DNA of 64,000 nt from Pyricularia pennisetigena (taxonomy: Eukaryota; Ascomycota; Sordariomycetes; Magnaporthales; Pyriculariaceae). Location of the stretch: the NCBI RefSeq assembly GCF_004337985.1, contig NC_043744.1, positions 1,304,730 to 1,368,729 on the forward strand. Direction: 5' to 3'. Under the pieces are notes generated by a model. The model was given only the letters and a program-made list of their open reading frames with translations. It was not told the origin of the DNA and searched no databases. Position numbers and translations under genes: made by a program. This document shows, in pieces, positions 52,800 to 64,000 of this stretch; within the stretch, counting starts at the first letter, position 1; each line of letters opens with the position of its first letter.

Positions 52800-54256
52800 T
52801 ACCCCCTGTATTTACAATGGGGATCGTTAAAAATTAGCGTTCGATTTAGGCCTTTTCAGGTATTGCAGCGATCGCTTGCATTGCAAATCCAAAATTTTTG
52901 GTGTGGTTTTTGTGGATCGTGCACGCCATTATAATTAATTTCAATTTTAATAGGGTTTACGCTAGCGAATTATGGCGAAACACCCGTGTATTCGTTCGCT
53001 AATAGCAAATTAAATTCTTTCAATACGTTTAATAAGGTTTATAATAACCCACAAACCCATTAAATCCTAATGCGTTAAATAGGGTTTACAATAACCTATA
53101 AACCCATTAGCGGATTTACGTTAATGGTTAATTTACTTTGCACGATATTTTACAATTTACCCTGCATCCATTTAACGAATTAAATTCGCTACGTGCACCT
53201 GGATTGGTATAAATACCAGGGCACCCATTAATTGCGGATTTCAGGGATTCCAACCCTGTATTTTAATGGATTTTAACCAATGAAAATAGCAATAAACCCT
53301 GTAATTGGCAATTACAGGCCTAAACCCGTTAAAAGGCAAACGGTATAGCAAATCCTAAATAAAATAAGGTATCTACCCTTAAATAATTAGGTTAATTGAT
53401 TATAGCTATAAATTAGCGAATTGTAATTATAATTTAAGCTATTTTATAATGAAAACCAGCCCTATATCGGGCCTTCCAGGCCCAATTCCAACAAATAAAA
53501 GGCCTGAACCCAGTTTAAACGAAATTTTCACCGCTAAATTACAGGCCCAAAACCTGCAATTAAAAGCGTTAATTACGCAAATAAATTGATTTTAAAGGAT
53601 AATTTAACAGTAAACTGCCTTATTAACCCTGAAAAACGGGGATTCCACTAATTCTAATGGTAATTTGGATGTTAAACCAGCTACCGCTGCCGCACCCCCT
53701 AATCCACCTGGTAACCTAATTTTAGGTAACGGGATAGGTAAACATTTATCGAAACGGGTATTTTCCGTCCCTGAAATTTATAAATTAAAAGGGGTTAATA
53801 ATTACGATTTGTGGAAACAGGCGTTAATAATGTAACTTAGGGCTATAAAAGCAGCGAAACTTATTTTCAACTTTGAAATTAGTTATATTTTACCGGAATA
53901 CAAGTAATTAATCCTATTATTACTTATGAAAGATAATATAACTAAAAAACTTTTAAAATCCATTATATAGCATTCCAACCCCGTAATGGCTTATAAAACC
54001 TTGGAAAATAATAATTCCGTTGCACCCAAAATTAGCCGAAACTCGTTATATTGGGAATTCCACGCTTTAAATTTTTTGAAATTTAAAGGATTAATACTGG
54101 AATTGAATAGTCGTTTTCATATACTGGTGGTTAAATTAACGAATACTAACGTGCAAATTAACCCCGTAAATTTACGAAATTAATATTTACGGGCCGTAAA
54201 GGGAAGATTTCTTATTTGGACCGAACGCCAACGCAATACCCAACGGGCCCTGCAGG
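52800..54256 (+). repeat. inverted-repeat arm A (copia-like 5' region and gag)
   Basis: Matches the reverse complement of 62592-64000 over its whole length with scattered differences and small indels; the outer match begins at 'accccctgtatttacaatgg' and the inner one ends at 'cgggccctgcaggc'. The partner arm reaches the right edge of the window, so the full repeat is longer. About 8.3 kb separates the arms. Confidence 0.8.
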
Positions 54257-54830
54257 CTATAGGCCAGAATTCGGAAAAGTTAAATTTGCAATACCTTATG
54301 GCGGACCTTAAATCCGAAAATTCAATTTCAGGTTTAATGACGGCTAAAGCCGCTAATTATAAGTCTAAAGGTCGAAAATCGGGTAAAACAAACGCTAAAA
54401 AAGGCGCTAAAAGGAAAATAATGGGTATGAAAACACCTTTAAACGAAACAAGAGAAAACTCTAACTCGGATTCTGCTTCTGCAAAAAATATTAAATCCTC
54501 CAACTCCAGCGAATTAACCGCTGGAACGTTTAAACCTTTTATAGGTTTCGAATTGTTTACGGGCTCGATTTTAGGTACCGCTAACGAATGCGTAGCGTAT
54601 AACGCCCTGGAACAGTTAGGTAATTTGGGCGGTAATTTACCGTACTAAACCCTGCAATAGGTGGTTAATTCCACTATTAGCGGAATTATAGAGTTCCGTT
54701 CGGATTCGGATTCGGAAACCCATACCGGTAAAACGCTAAAACCACAAGTTTTAACAGCTAATTTTAAAGTTAAAACGAAACCTGGACGCGGCGTTAAAAG
54801 GACCCCTAAACTTTAAAAGTTAGGTTACCC
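53449..54830 (+). pseudogene. copia-like retrotransposon gag, copy A, stop-riddled
   Basis: Frame beginning ATG 53449 encodes 'SGLPGPIPTNKRPEPSLNE', then 'NNYDLWKQALIM', 'AYKTLENNNSVAPKISRNS' and 'PIWTERQRNT'-like sequence, typical of copia-type gag polyproteins. A basic and Ser-rich stretch (about 54360-54520) follows. In-frame stops interrupt it at positions where copy B on the other strand keeps CAA or TGG codons. Not functional. Confidence 0.75.
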
Positions 54831-54938
54831 TATCCTGTACAATATAGGTAATACGCACTAGATTTTTGCAAATAAGCTATTTTTTACCCATTATACCCCC
54901 GGTTTTACAGTCGAAATCGGTACAGGAGATGGCCCTGT

Positions 54939-55579
54939 TGTGAACATGGCTAGCGCAGGGCTAATTATATTAGCTATCCTGCATTATTTTGTAACGGCTA
55001 GCACGGGCTAATTTTATTAGTCACCCTGCATCGAATAAATAAATAAATAACAAATAAAACATATACGCGTTTATACACACAAAGCTTTATATATTACGTT
55101 TTTGTTCATAGTTTCAACAACAAAACAAATACGTCATATTTAATCTAGCTTAGTGGTATAATGCACGTACCATAATCTATATCATATATACGTTAAAGTT
55201 CCTGGGTTCCAATCCCGTTGTGGTCGCAGATTTTCTGTGCATGCATAAGCACAATAGGCCGTTAGGCTCAATAGGTCGGCAGGTCAGTCCCATGAATAAG
55301 GCCAAATCATGTGACGTGACCCCGCATTCCGGACATCCGGACCGAAGATCTGCACCTACGGATTCGAACACGTAATTCATAATTTAGCCTGAGATTCATC
55401 ACCTTCATACCTTTATCGATTCAACGATTCAACGAATCTATTGTGCAACAACAATATATTATCTCTATTACCCGCTAGCAGACGGTTATCTGCCATTTCA
55501 ACGTTCCATCAACCTTATACGTGATCCACTTTTCCCCGCGTTCAAGATTGAGCTTATTCTATCTCGTAACCTCCTCACA
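54939..55579 (+). mobile_element. solo LTR-like insertion (641 bp) in the copia-like element
   Basis: Begins TGTGAACATG and ends CCTCACA (TG...CA), and is bounded by perfect 5-bp duplications CCTGT at 54934-54938 and 55580-55584. Removing it restores continuity of the copia-like coding sequence. A second copy in the opposite orientation is at 57111-57770. The repeat contains a tRNA-like segment. Confidence 0.8.
55146..55215 (+). other. tRNA-like / RNA polymerase III promoter-like segment inside the LTR
   Basis: An exact A-box consensus match TAGCTTAGTGG (55146-55156) and a near B-box GGTTCCAATCC (55205-55215) lie about 50 bp apart, followed by a 'CGTTGTGGTC' tail like a tRNA T-stem and acceptor. 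The matching 5' acceptor half is not seen, so this is not a functional tRNA gene. The opposite copy has the same A-box (57552-57562) and GGTTTGAATCC as B-box (57490-57500). A tRNA-derived SINE or primer-derived remnant within the LTR would explain it. Confidence 0.5.
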
Positions 55580-57110
55580 CCTGTTAAACTTGTAAGCACC
55601 GGAATTGTGAAAATACAGGTCCGTTACGGCCAAAAAGCTGACGAATTAAGAAAGGTTGCGTTAAATAACGTTGTATATATCCCCTCGTTTGGAATAAATA
55701 TCGTCAATGGTTTTATATATTATAATATAGGGGGCGTATTATTAAAAACATGTTTTGTACAACAAAGATCGTAAGGCGTGGGGACGCTTAAATACCGTTA
55801 AATATTCGTTTTGTTTAAAGGTTAAAAGGTGCAATATCCTTGTTCGAAATAAGGCTATTTCGAATTACGCCTGTATAATAGGTAAATATAGCACCGCTTT
55901 TAGCATGGCCTTACAGGGGGTTATAAAGGGTTACGCAGCCCCGTCGGAAATAAGACTAAATAATATAAACCCCGAAAATTACGAGGATTATAGAGTTTAC
56001 ACCGATTCGGAACCGGAAGAAAATACGGTAACGGAAAAGCTAAATCCCGAACAAAATACGGAAATAGCCGTAAATTAACCTGTAACGCAGAAATTTAGCG
56101 GTAAAAACCCTAATAATCCACGTGAAATTGGGCCCCGTAGGCCCGGCACACCGTTAGGTAACCCGTTTATGCAGCCTAATACAGAAGGAATTATTTCCGA
56201 GAAAAGGGGGTTTCCTATATAAGAAATCCGTTGTTAAAACCTTTTTTATTATCGGACTTAGAGCAAGCCCCTGTAATTTATTTCCCTTTAGGGTTAAAAT
56301 GAATTACGGACGGTTAATTAACCCCTGAAAAAGACGGAATTACAGGTAATTGTAGCGAAATCCAGGCTTAAAAAGCCCTATTATGGCACAGGCGTTTGGG
56401 GTATATAGGGTTATTATTGCTAAAAAAAACCGTTAAAATTATAAAAGATTTACCTAATTTCGACAAAATTAGGGTAATTACCTATATTATTTGCATTAAA
56501 ACTATTTTTTATTAGGCGTACAAATAAAGTCGTACTCCTTACACCCCTCAATATTTTCGATTTTATAAAAGGTAATATAGTGATTTTTATATCGAATTTT
56601 TACAACAAAAAATCCGTATTTTTGTTATTAGTGGACCCAAAATTACGTTTTCGGTGGTCAATCCCATTAAAAAATAAAACCGGATTTACGGTTTTAATGG
56701 TTATTAAAGGCTTTTCTGAAATTTTGAAAGCTACGTACGGGCGCTACCCCCTAAATTTTTACTTCGATAGGGGGTACGAGGTTTATACAGACTTTTAAAA
56801 TTGGTTTACAAATAAAGGTGTTAATTTTAGCACTTCAAATTTTTATAACTACAGCCAAAACGGATTAACGGAACGGCCCGTTAGGGTTATTTTGGATAAG
56901 TTTCGGTTTGCCATTATAGCGGCGGGCTTACCATTATATTTATAATATTATTTACTACCTACCGTGGTTAATTTAGTTAACCGTACAGCGGTAACTAATA
57001 GGGATTTAACATTTTACGAGGAATCTTATTCCGAATTCCAACCTGGATTACCGCGCAAGTCCAATTTAGGGCATTTTCGGGTTATTAGTACTGTATACCA
57101 GGCTATTATA
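55580..57110 (+). pseudogene. copia-like pol remnant (protease and integrase regions)
   Basis: Continuation of copy A after the LTR insertion. The integrase core is recognisable from 'FLLLVDPKLRFRWSIPLKNKT' through 'FYFDRGYEVYTDF' and 'SQNGLTERPVRVILDKFRF' to 'LVNRTAVTNRDLTFYEES', matching copia integrases. Stops and frameshifts interrupt it, and the element is cut off at 57110 by the second LTR. No reverse transcriptase is present. Confidence 0.75.
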
Positions 57111-57770
57111 TGTGAGGAGGTTACGAGATAGAATAAGCTTAATCTTGAACGCGGGGAAAGGTGGATCACGTATAAGGCTGATGGAACGTTGAAATGGCAG
57201 ATAACCGTCTGCCAGCAGGTAGTAAAGATAATATATTGTGGCACAATCGATTCGTTAAATCGTTAAATCGATGAAGGTTATGAAGGTGATACATCTAAGG
57301 CTAAGTTGTAAATTACGTGTTCGAATCCGTAGGTGCAGATCTTCGATCCGGATGTCCGGAATGCGGGGTCACGTCACATGATTTGGCCTTATTCATATAA
57401 CTGACCTGCCGACCTATTGAGCCTAACGGCCCATTGAGCCTAACGGCCTATTGGGTTTATGTATGCACAGAAAATTTGCGACCACAACGGGATTCAAACC
57501 CACGCACTTCAACAACGTATATATGATATAAATTATGGTACGTGCGCTATACCACTAAGCTAGATTATATATGACGTATTTGTTTTGTTGTTGAAACTAT
57601 GAACAAAGACGTGATATATGAAGCTTTGTGTTGTATAAACGCGTATACTTTTTCTTTGTTATTTATTTATTTATTCGATGCAGGGTGACTAATAAAATTA
57701 GCCCGTGCTAGCCGTTATAAGATAATGCAGGGTAGCTAATACAATTAGCCCTGCGCTAGCCATGTTCACA
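57111..57770 (-). mobile_element. second LTR-like repeat, inverted relative to the first (660 bp)
   Basis: Reverse-complement match to 54939-55579 along its length, including the terminal TG...CA and the tRNA-like segment. Flanking 5-mers ttata and cgaaa do not match, so its insertion site has been rearranged or one end truncated. It forms the border between the copia-like pol and the gypsy remnant. Confidence 0.78.
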
Positions 57771-57829
57771 CGAAAACCGCCTGCATTGACAGGGTACCGA
57801 TTTAATAAAATTAAAGTTAAAAACAGTTA

Positions 57830-60800
57830 TACGCCCCGAAATAAGGAAAATGAGGACCCACGACGCGAGTCCAGCAAAGCAAAAAATTAAAGCAGTTAGA
57901 CGGTATAAGCCACCAAACGGTAGTAGCAAAAACGGAATAAAAAACCCTGAACGCCACGTAAGCGATGAAGGTAGCATACGAACATATATTCCTAAATATG
58001 CGGTTTAATGGAAAACTTATACGAACGTTTTTTAATAACGGAGTATAAAGCAATTACATTTTTCCAAAAATCGTAAAAAAACGACGAATATTTTAACGAT
58101 AAAAGAAAAAATTACATCGATTGCAACCCGTAAAAGGGAAGGCAATTTTATACGGGAACGGCACCATCGAAATAAGAACCATACACCTTTGGATGGAAAA
58201 TTATAAACGAAAGGAACAAATTACTTTGGATGTTACGGAGATAGGAAATAAAAATATAATTTTAGGAATTCTTTGGTTTAAAAGGAATAACCCCCGGATA
58301 AATAGGATTACAGGTTAAATTTGATAGGAAAAGCACCTAATTATTAAACGACCTCCTGCACAATAGGGTTTATATAGGAAATATAAAATACGGAAAAACC
58401 AAATAAAGCAAATGGCGTATTTATAGGAAGGACGATCAACCCCGGAACTATTATTGAAAAAAAAGCGACTATTTACAGGTTAAAACCGATCTAACTATAT
58501 AATACCAATTACGAAAAACAAACCAAAAACGGCAAAATCCCAAGGGAATACCAAAATTATATACGATTATTTAACTAAAAACTCGAAACAGGATTACCCG
58601 AACACAGTCCGTTCGATTACGAAATACTATTAAAAAAAGGAACCCAACCAAAATTCCACAAAATATACGGTTTAAATCCGATATAAACGGAGGTTTTAAG
58701 CGAGTATTTCACAAAAAAACCTCAAAAAGGCTATATTAAGTTATCGATATTACCAGCAAAATACCCAATCCTTTTTGTACCAAAACAAAAACGGAAAATT
58801 ACCATTAGGCGTGGATTACAAATATTTAAGCGATATTATAATAGAAAGTTGCTACCCGCTCCCACTAATAGGAAAATTTCGAAATATGTTTTACTGAACA
58901 TAATGATTTACGATATTAAATTTTAAAAAAAATACAATTTAACCCGTATAAAGGAAGGCGAGAAATGGAAAACAGCATTTCGCACCAAACGAGGATATTA
59001 CGAATACCTGGTAATACCTTTCGGTTTTACGAACGCCCCCGCAACCTTTTAAACCATAGTTAGCCACGTTTTCCGGGAATGTTTAAATTTTTTTGTCGTT
59101 ATTTACCTGGACGATATCTTTATTTTTCCAAAACGTTGGAAAAATATAAAAAATACGTTTACACAGTTTTACAAAAGTTACAAAACGTTAAACTTTTAAT
59201 TAAACCCGAAAAATGCATTGTTCACAGTAAGCAAATTAATTTTTTGGGAAATATTATCGCTTTGGGAAAAATTAGGATGGAGGAATTAAAAGTCCAAGCA
59301 GTAAAGGAATTGTTTTAACCACAAAATGTAAAAAACGTTCGGGTATTCCTTGGATTTGTAAACTTTTATAAAAGTTTATTAAAAATTACGGCGCGATCGC
59401 CACCCTATTAACCAGTATAATTAAAAAGAATTTAAAATTCCAATAAACGGAATAAATATAGCAAGTTTTCGAACAGTTACCAAACGCAATAACACAAAAA
59501 CCGATCTTTAAAATACTAGATTTAACGAAGTTTTTCGAAATCGAAACCGACGTATCCAATTATGCAATCGAAGGACAATTTAGCCAACGAAATAAAAAAG
59601 GACGCCTGCACCTTTACGCCTTTTTTTCACAAAAAATACATGGATTAAAATTGAATTATTAAATCCACGATAAAACATTTATAGCTATTATCCGAGCATT
59701 CGAAAAATGGAAACCACAATTATCGGGAATTAAATACGAAGTATTAATTTATACGGACTGTGAAGACCTAACCCATTTTACCATTAGCAAAATGTTAAAC
59801 AAACGATAAATTAAATGGGCAAAATTTGTATTAAAATTTTATTTTAAAATTATTTACCGAAAAGGAATAAAAAATGGTAGGGCCGACGCTTTTGACAGAA
59901 AACCAAGTTAGAAATACATAATACCCGAAGAAATACGGAAATTTTTTACGGTAAACGATAACGGAAACTTTTTACCAATTTACCGAAATTTTATAACGAC
60001 CAACACGGTAATTATACCAAAAGAAATACGGAAAATCCACGAAAATAAAACCTACGCATGTTAAAGAATTTCCAAAATATGGAAACGGTTAAAATAGCAT
60101 TACAATTTAAAAAAAAATACGATAAAAAGTACGAAAAACCATTAAAAATTGCGAATTTTGCGCAAAAAACAAATCCGCCAAACATAAGCTTTACGGGTTT
60201 TTATAGTTTTTATTAGCCCCTAATAGGGCCTGGCAAATTATTATAATGGACTTTATCGTTAAGCTACCATTTTCCGAAAAACTATTTATCAAAACTAAAT
60301 ACGATAGTATATTAATTATAGTGGACAAATTTATTTGATACGCCTATTTTTTATTTTATAAAAAACGTAGCAACGCCGAAAAAATCGTTTACATATTCCT
60401 ACGAATAACTATTAGCAACTATGGACTTCCAAAAAACATTATTACAAACACAAATAAGCTTTTCACGTTAAAATTTTGGAGATTTTTAATAAAACAGCTA
60501 GGAACCGATTATAAATTATTTATAATATTTTACCTATAAATAAACGGATAAATAAAACGAGCAAACCAAATACTAAAACAATACTTAAAATGCTATATAA
60601 ACCACAAATAGGATAATTGGGTACGGCTATTAGCTACGACATAATTCGCATATAATAGTTTAAAATATAAAAATATTAAAATAACCCCGTTTTACATTAA
60701 TTACGGATTTAACCCTACGGTATATAGAAAACTAAAAACCACGGTTACGGCCCCACGAACCGATAAGCAAGCAAACGAATTACGAAAACTTCACCAAAAA

Positions 60801-61260
60801 CTCCAATAAAAATTGGAATTCGTACGAGAAAAAATAACCAAATAAGCCAACCAGTATCGGATAAAGGGACCATTTTTCCAGGAGGAAAATAGCGTTTATT
60901 TTATTCGACGAAATATTAAAATACAGCGACCAAACGGTAAATTTAATTTTAAAAAGCTTGGACTTTTTAAAATCAATAAAAAAATCAGCGAAACTAATTA
61001 CAAACTATTATTATTAGGAATTATAAAAATCCACCCAACGTTCCACGTATTATTATTGGAATTAGCACCACCCGGCACCAGTATATAAAAAACAATCGAA
61101 ATCGACGCAAAGAAAAACGTATGACGTCGAACGAATATTGGATTACAGACGTAACCACGGCAAAATAAAATATTTTATTAAATGGGAAAAATATAAATAC
61201 GAAAAAAACACTTAAAAACTTTTTAACCACCTCCAAAATTGTTAGGAATTATTCCGCCAG
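57830..61260 (+). pseudogene. gypsy (Metaviridae) pol remnant with reverse transcriptase, RNase H, integrase and chromodomain-like end
   Basis: Protease/linker region 'ILGILWFKRNNPRI' near 58257-58300. Reverse transcriptase pieces include 'DIIIESCYPLPLIGKF' (58831-58880), '[17 protein letters not shown]' (58998-59050) and the catalytic 'VVIYLDDIFIFSKT' (59095-59140). 'FLGFVNFYK' and RNase H-like 'FFEIETDVSNYAIEGQFS' follow. Integrase core 'NRAWQIIIMDFIVKLPFS' near 60220-60275, then a chromodomain-like 'IKYFIKWEKY' near 61158-61190. Every segment is interrupted by TAA/TAG stops, mostly at expected Gln or Trp codons, and by frameshifts. The domain order is that of a gypsy chromovirus. Inactive. 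Confidence 0.85.
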
Positions 61261-62329
61261 TATTATTAGGAGCTGTATTTGCGAGCAAATTAACCAAAAA
61301 AAGGACGATTTAAAAAAGCATTATTTACTATTACTAAAAACTAATGATCAACCAGGATTTCAAATTATAGTATTAAACGAATTTATAAAAAAAAGATTAA
61401 CATATACTATAAATTAAAATACACGAGCAAAACAATCTACCGACCGAATATTGCGTAAAAACATTTACTTTATCTAATAGAAAAGGATTTAAAAGATTTA
61501 TTAGGAAAAACGAATTCCAGGCAAAATTGGAATCCGGAAAAAGCGATTCCAGGGATATTTTAGGAAAAATTTCGGCCGATCGTCGTCGCTTTTCCTATTT
61601 TACCTTTTTACGCTCCACCCGATCCAGTTCCTCCAAATTGTCGATTCCGCAAAATATAGCTCGTATTATTTTTTCGAACCATATTTTTTTTTATTTTCGC
61701 AAACGAAAAGATTTCAATTGTTTTTCCTGGATTTTTTACTGCTCCGCCAAAATATCCTCCTCCAAAATTTCCATTTCGGTATTAAATTTTCAATGCTGCC
61801 GACCAATATTGCGCAATTAAACATTCGAAATACCCAATGTATCGTAACCAAAACGGTTAACGCGAAAATATTCGATGCAACGAAAGGAATTTTGCGGTGA
61901 AACGGCGTAACGTATTATACCGCGAAGTTTACAATAAAAAAAAAGTATAATTACAGAAAAAGGAAAGAAAAACGCAAAAGAAACGTGGCGACGTTTTATC
62001 GACGAACGACCAAATTTGGATTTAATTACGCGATTAAATATAACGCAACGAAATTAGTAAAAAAGGAACATATAATCCGAAACTAGGATTAAAGGAATAC
62101 GAACTGTTTAAAGGTTAAAAGGATCTGGTTAAAGGGAAAAAAATTTAATATTACGACCAAATAATTGGGCCGGTACCAGGGAGACCAAACGGGGTTACAC
62201 CCCTCCTAACGACATTCGACCAAAGAAATACCGACCGGTAGGAAATAAAAATTGTATAAAAACCAATTACGTGATAGCACGTGACTATTAAAGGGTAATT
62301 TCCGTTAATTTATAAAACTTCGATTAGGA
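61261..62329. other. AT-rich retroelement 3' region, unassigned
   Basis: Probably the end of the gypsy coding region plus its 3' untranslated part. Frames exist but none is recognisable. Confidence 0.4.
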
Positions 62330-62588
62330 ATTATAAATTAAATAGATTAGGAGAGATTACGTTCGGAATACAGTTTATATAAAATACGTTTATTATTATG
62401 TAAATAGATACGATTTTAGGATTGTTTAGCAGCAATTAAACTCCAGTTAACCTTAATATTTATTTGAAAACGATTACAACTTCACCCCAGTTATTGAAAA
62501 TCCCAGTTACCCAGTTAAAACGCTTAATTGCTTTAACCCACTGTACTTTACCCTAAAAACAGGTTACCCGATACCTTGATTGTAACAT
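62330..62588 (+). repeat. 3' LTR-like end of the gypsy remnant
   Basis: Shares its order of blocks with 47110-47330 and 38600-38935, ending 'accttgattgtaaca'. It is followed at once by copia-like sequence (tattgcctgcagg). The intact copia copy reads tatagcctgcagg there, which suggests the gypsy element inserted into copy B of the copia-like element. Confidence 0.6.
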
Positions 62589-62591
62589 ATT

Positions 62592-64000
62592 GCCTGCAGG
62601 GCCCGTTAAGTATTGCGTTGGCGTTCGGTCCAAATAGGGAATGTCCCTTCCAAGGCCCGTAAATACTGATTTCGTACGTTTACGAGGTTGATTTGCACGT
62701 TAATATTCGCTAATTTAGCTATTAATAAGTTAAACCGGCTGTTAAACTCAGGTATTAATCCTTTAAATTTCGAAAAAGTTAAAACGTGGAATTCCCGATA
62801 TAGTGAATTTCGACTAATTTCGGGTGCAACGGAATAGCTATTTTCCAGGGTTTTATAAGCCGTGACGGGGCTGGAATGCCATGCAATGGATTTTAAAAGT
62901 TCTTTAGTTAAGCTGTTTTTCATAAACAATAATAGGATTAATTGCTCGTATTCCGGTAGGGTATAACCAATTTCAGGGTTGGAAATAAATTCCGCTGCTT
63001 TTATGACCCTAAATTGAACTATTAACGCCTGTTTCCACAAATCGTAATTGCTGGCTCCTATTAATTTACAATTTTCGGGGAAAGAAAATACCCGTTTTGA
63101 TAGTTTTTTACCTATCCCGTTACCTAAAATTAGGTTACCGGGTGGATTGAAGGGTGCGGTAACGGGTTTATTTTCCGAATTACCGTTAAAATCAGTGGAA
63201 TTACCGCTTATTAAAGTTAATAGGGTAGTTAACTGTTAAATTATCATTTAAAATTAATCCATTTGCGTAATTAACGCTTTTAATTACAGGTTTTGGGCCT
63301 GTAATCTAGCGGTTAAAACTCCGTTTGGGCTGGGCTCAGGTCCCTTATTGTTGGAATTGGGCCTGGAAGGCCCGACATAGGGTTATTTTCCATTGTAAAT
63401 TAAGCTTAATCATAATTGCAATTCGCTAATTTATAGCTATACTTACTTAACCTAGCTATTTGAAAATAAATACCCTATTTAATTTAGGATTTGTTATACC
63501 ATTTGCCTTTTAGCGGGTATAGGCCTGTAATTGCCAATTACAGGGTTTATTGCTATTTTTAATGGTTAAAATCCACTAAAATACAGGGTGAAAATCCCTG
63601 AAATCCGCAATTAATGGGTGCCCTGGTATTTGTACCAATCCAGGTGCACGTAACGAATTCAACTCGTTAAATGGGTACAGGGTAAACTGCAGGGTATCGT
63701 GCAAAGTAACGAACCATTAACGTAATTCCGCTAATGGGTTTATAGGCTATTGTAAACCCCATTAAACGCACTAGGATTTAATGGGTTTATGGGTTATTAG
63801 CGAACGAATACAGAGGTTTTTGGCCCTAACTCGCTAGCGTAAACCCTATTAAAAGTTTAAGCCAATTATAATGGCGTGCACGATCTATAAAAACCACACC
63901 AAAAATTTTGGATTTGCAATGCAAACGATCGCTGCAGTACCTGAAAAGGCCTGAATCGAACGCTAATTTTTAACGATCCCCATTGTAAATACAGGGGGTT
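62592..64000 (-). pseudogene. copia-like gag and 5' region, copy B (inverted arm), truncated by the window edge
   Basis: On the minus strand, gag would start near 63393 and continues to 62592 where the gypsy end interrupts it. A 145-codon clean stretch (63040-62606) encodes 'MWKQALIVQFRVIKAAEF', 'PEYEQLILLLFMKNSLTKEL' and 'FPIWTERQRNT'. It keeps CAA and TGG codons that are stops in copy A, so it is less damaged. The region 63394-64000 is the untranslated 5' portion matching 52800-53448. Confidence 0.75.

Overview
The window looks like a chromosome arm of a filamentous ascomycete (Pezizomycotina, most probably Sordariomycetes; I cannot name the species). It has GC-rich genes with short introns of about 60-120 nt, usually with GT...CTAAC/CTGAC...AG signals. 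It also has a Zn2Cys6 regulator, a highly reducing polyketide synthase (HR-PKS), fungal transposon families, and an AT-rich block carrying C-to-T type damage consistent with repeat-induced point mutation (RIP). Three runs of N (4733-4815, 12124-12154, 31843-31924) are assembly gaps, two of them beside long poly-T tracts.

Positions 1-24.2 kb form the core of a probable secondary-metabolite cluster. In order: a 5'-truncated alcohol O-acyltransferase-like gene, a short-chain dehydrogenase, an HR-PKS (KS-AT-DH-ER-KR-ACP, no C-methyltransferase seen, one intron in the KR region), a small secreted ten-cysteine peptide, a five-exon Zn2Cys6 regulator, a six-exon FAD monooxygenase with a GC-AG intron, and a three-exon sterol reductase of the 7-dehydrocholesterol reductase type. 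Positions 28.7-50.5 kb are looser: a secreted tannase/feruloyl esterase, a stand-alone enoyl/alcohol dehydrogenase, a decayed NO VEIN/DUF3883-like gene, a four-exon P450, a GNAT acetyltransferase, and an 899-residue protein that fuses a threonine-dehydratase-like PLP domain (fold type II) to a Cys/Met-metabolism-like PLP domain (fold type I). I consider this fusion the most unusual gene here.

Mobile DNA is interleaved: a GC-ended hAT-like non-autonomous element (two complete copies with about 8-bp target duplications, one partial copy), and an apparently intact Fot1/pogo transposon with 42-bp perfect inverted repeats sitting in an older LTR-like repeat. From about 50.5 kb to the right edge the sequence is AT-rich and gene-free. 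It holds a degenerate copia-like element, a second copia-like copy in inverted orientation, two opposed 640-660 bp LTR-like repeats that carry a tRNA-like segment, and a wrecked gypsy element.

A working hypothesis, which is inference only: the HR-PKS makes a reduced chain; the SDR, FAD monooxygenase, P450 and discrete reductase tailor it; the acyltransferase esterifies it; the Zn2Cys6 protein controls expression. The dual-PLP enzyme and GNAT could add or modify an amino-acid unit if the cluster really extends that far. Exon boundaries were derived by hand from splice signals, frame continuity and conserved motifs.
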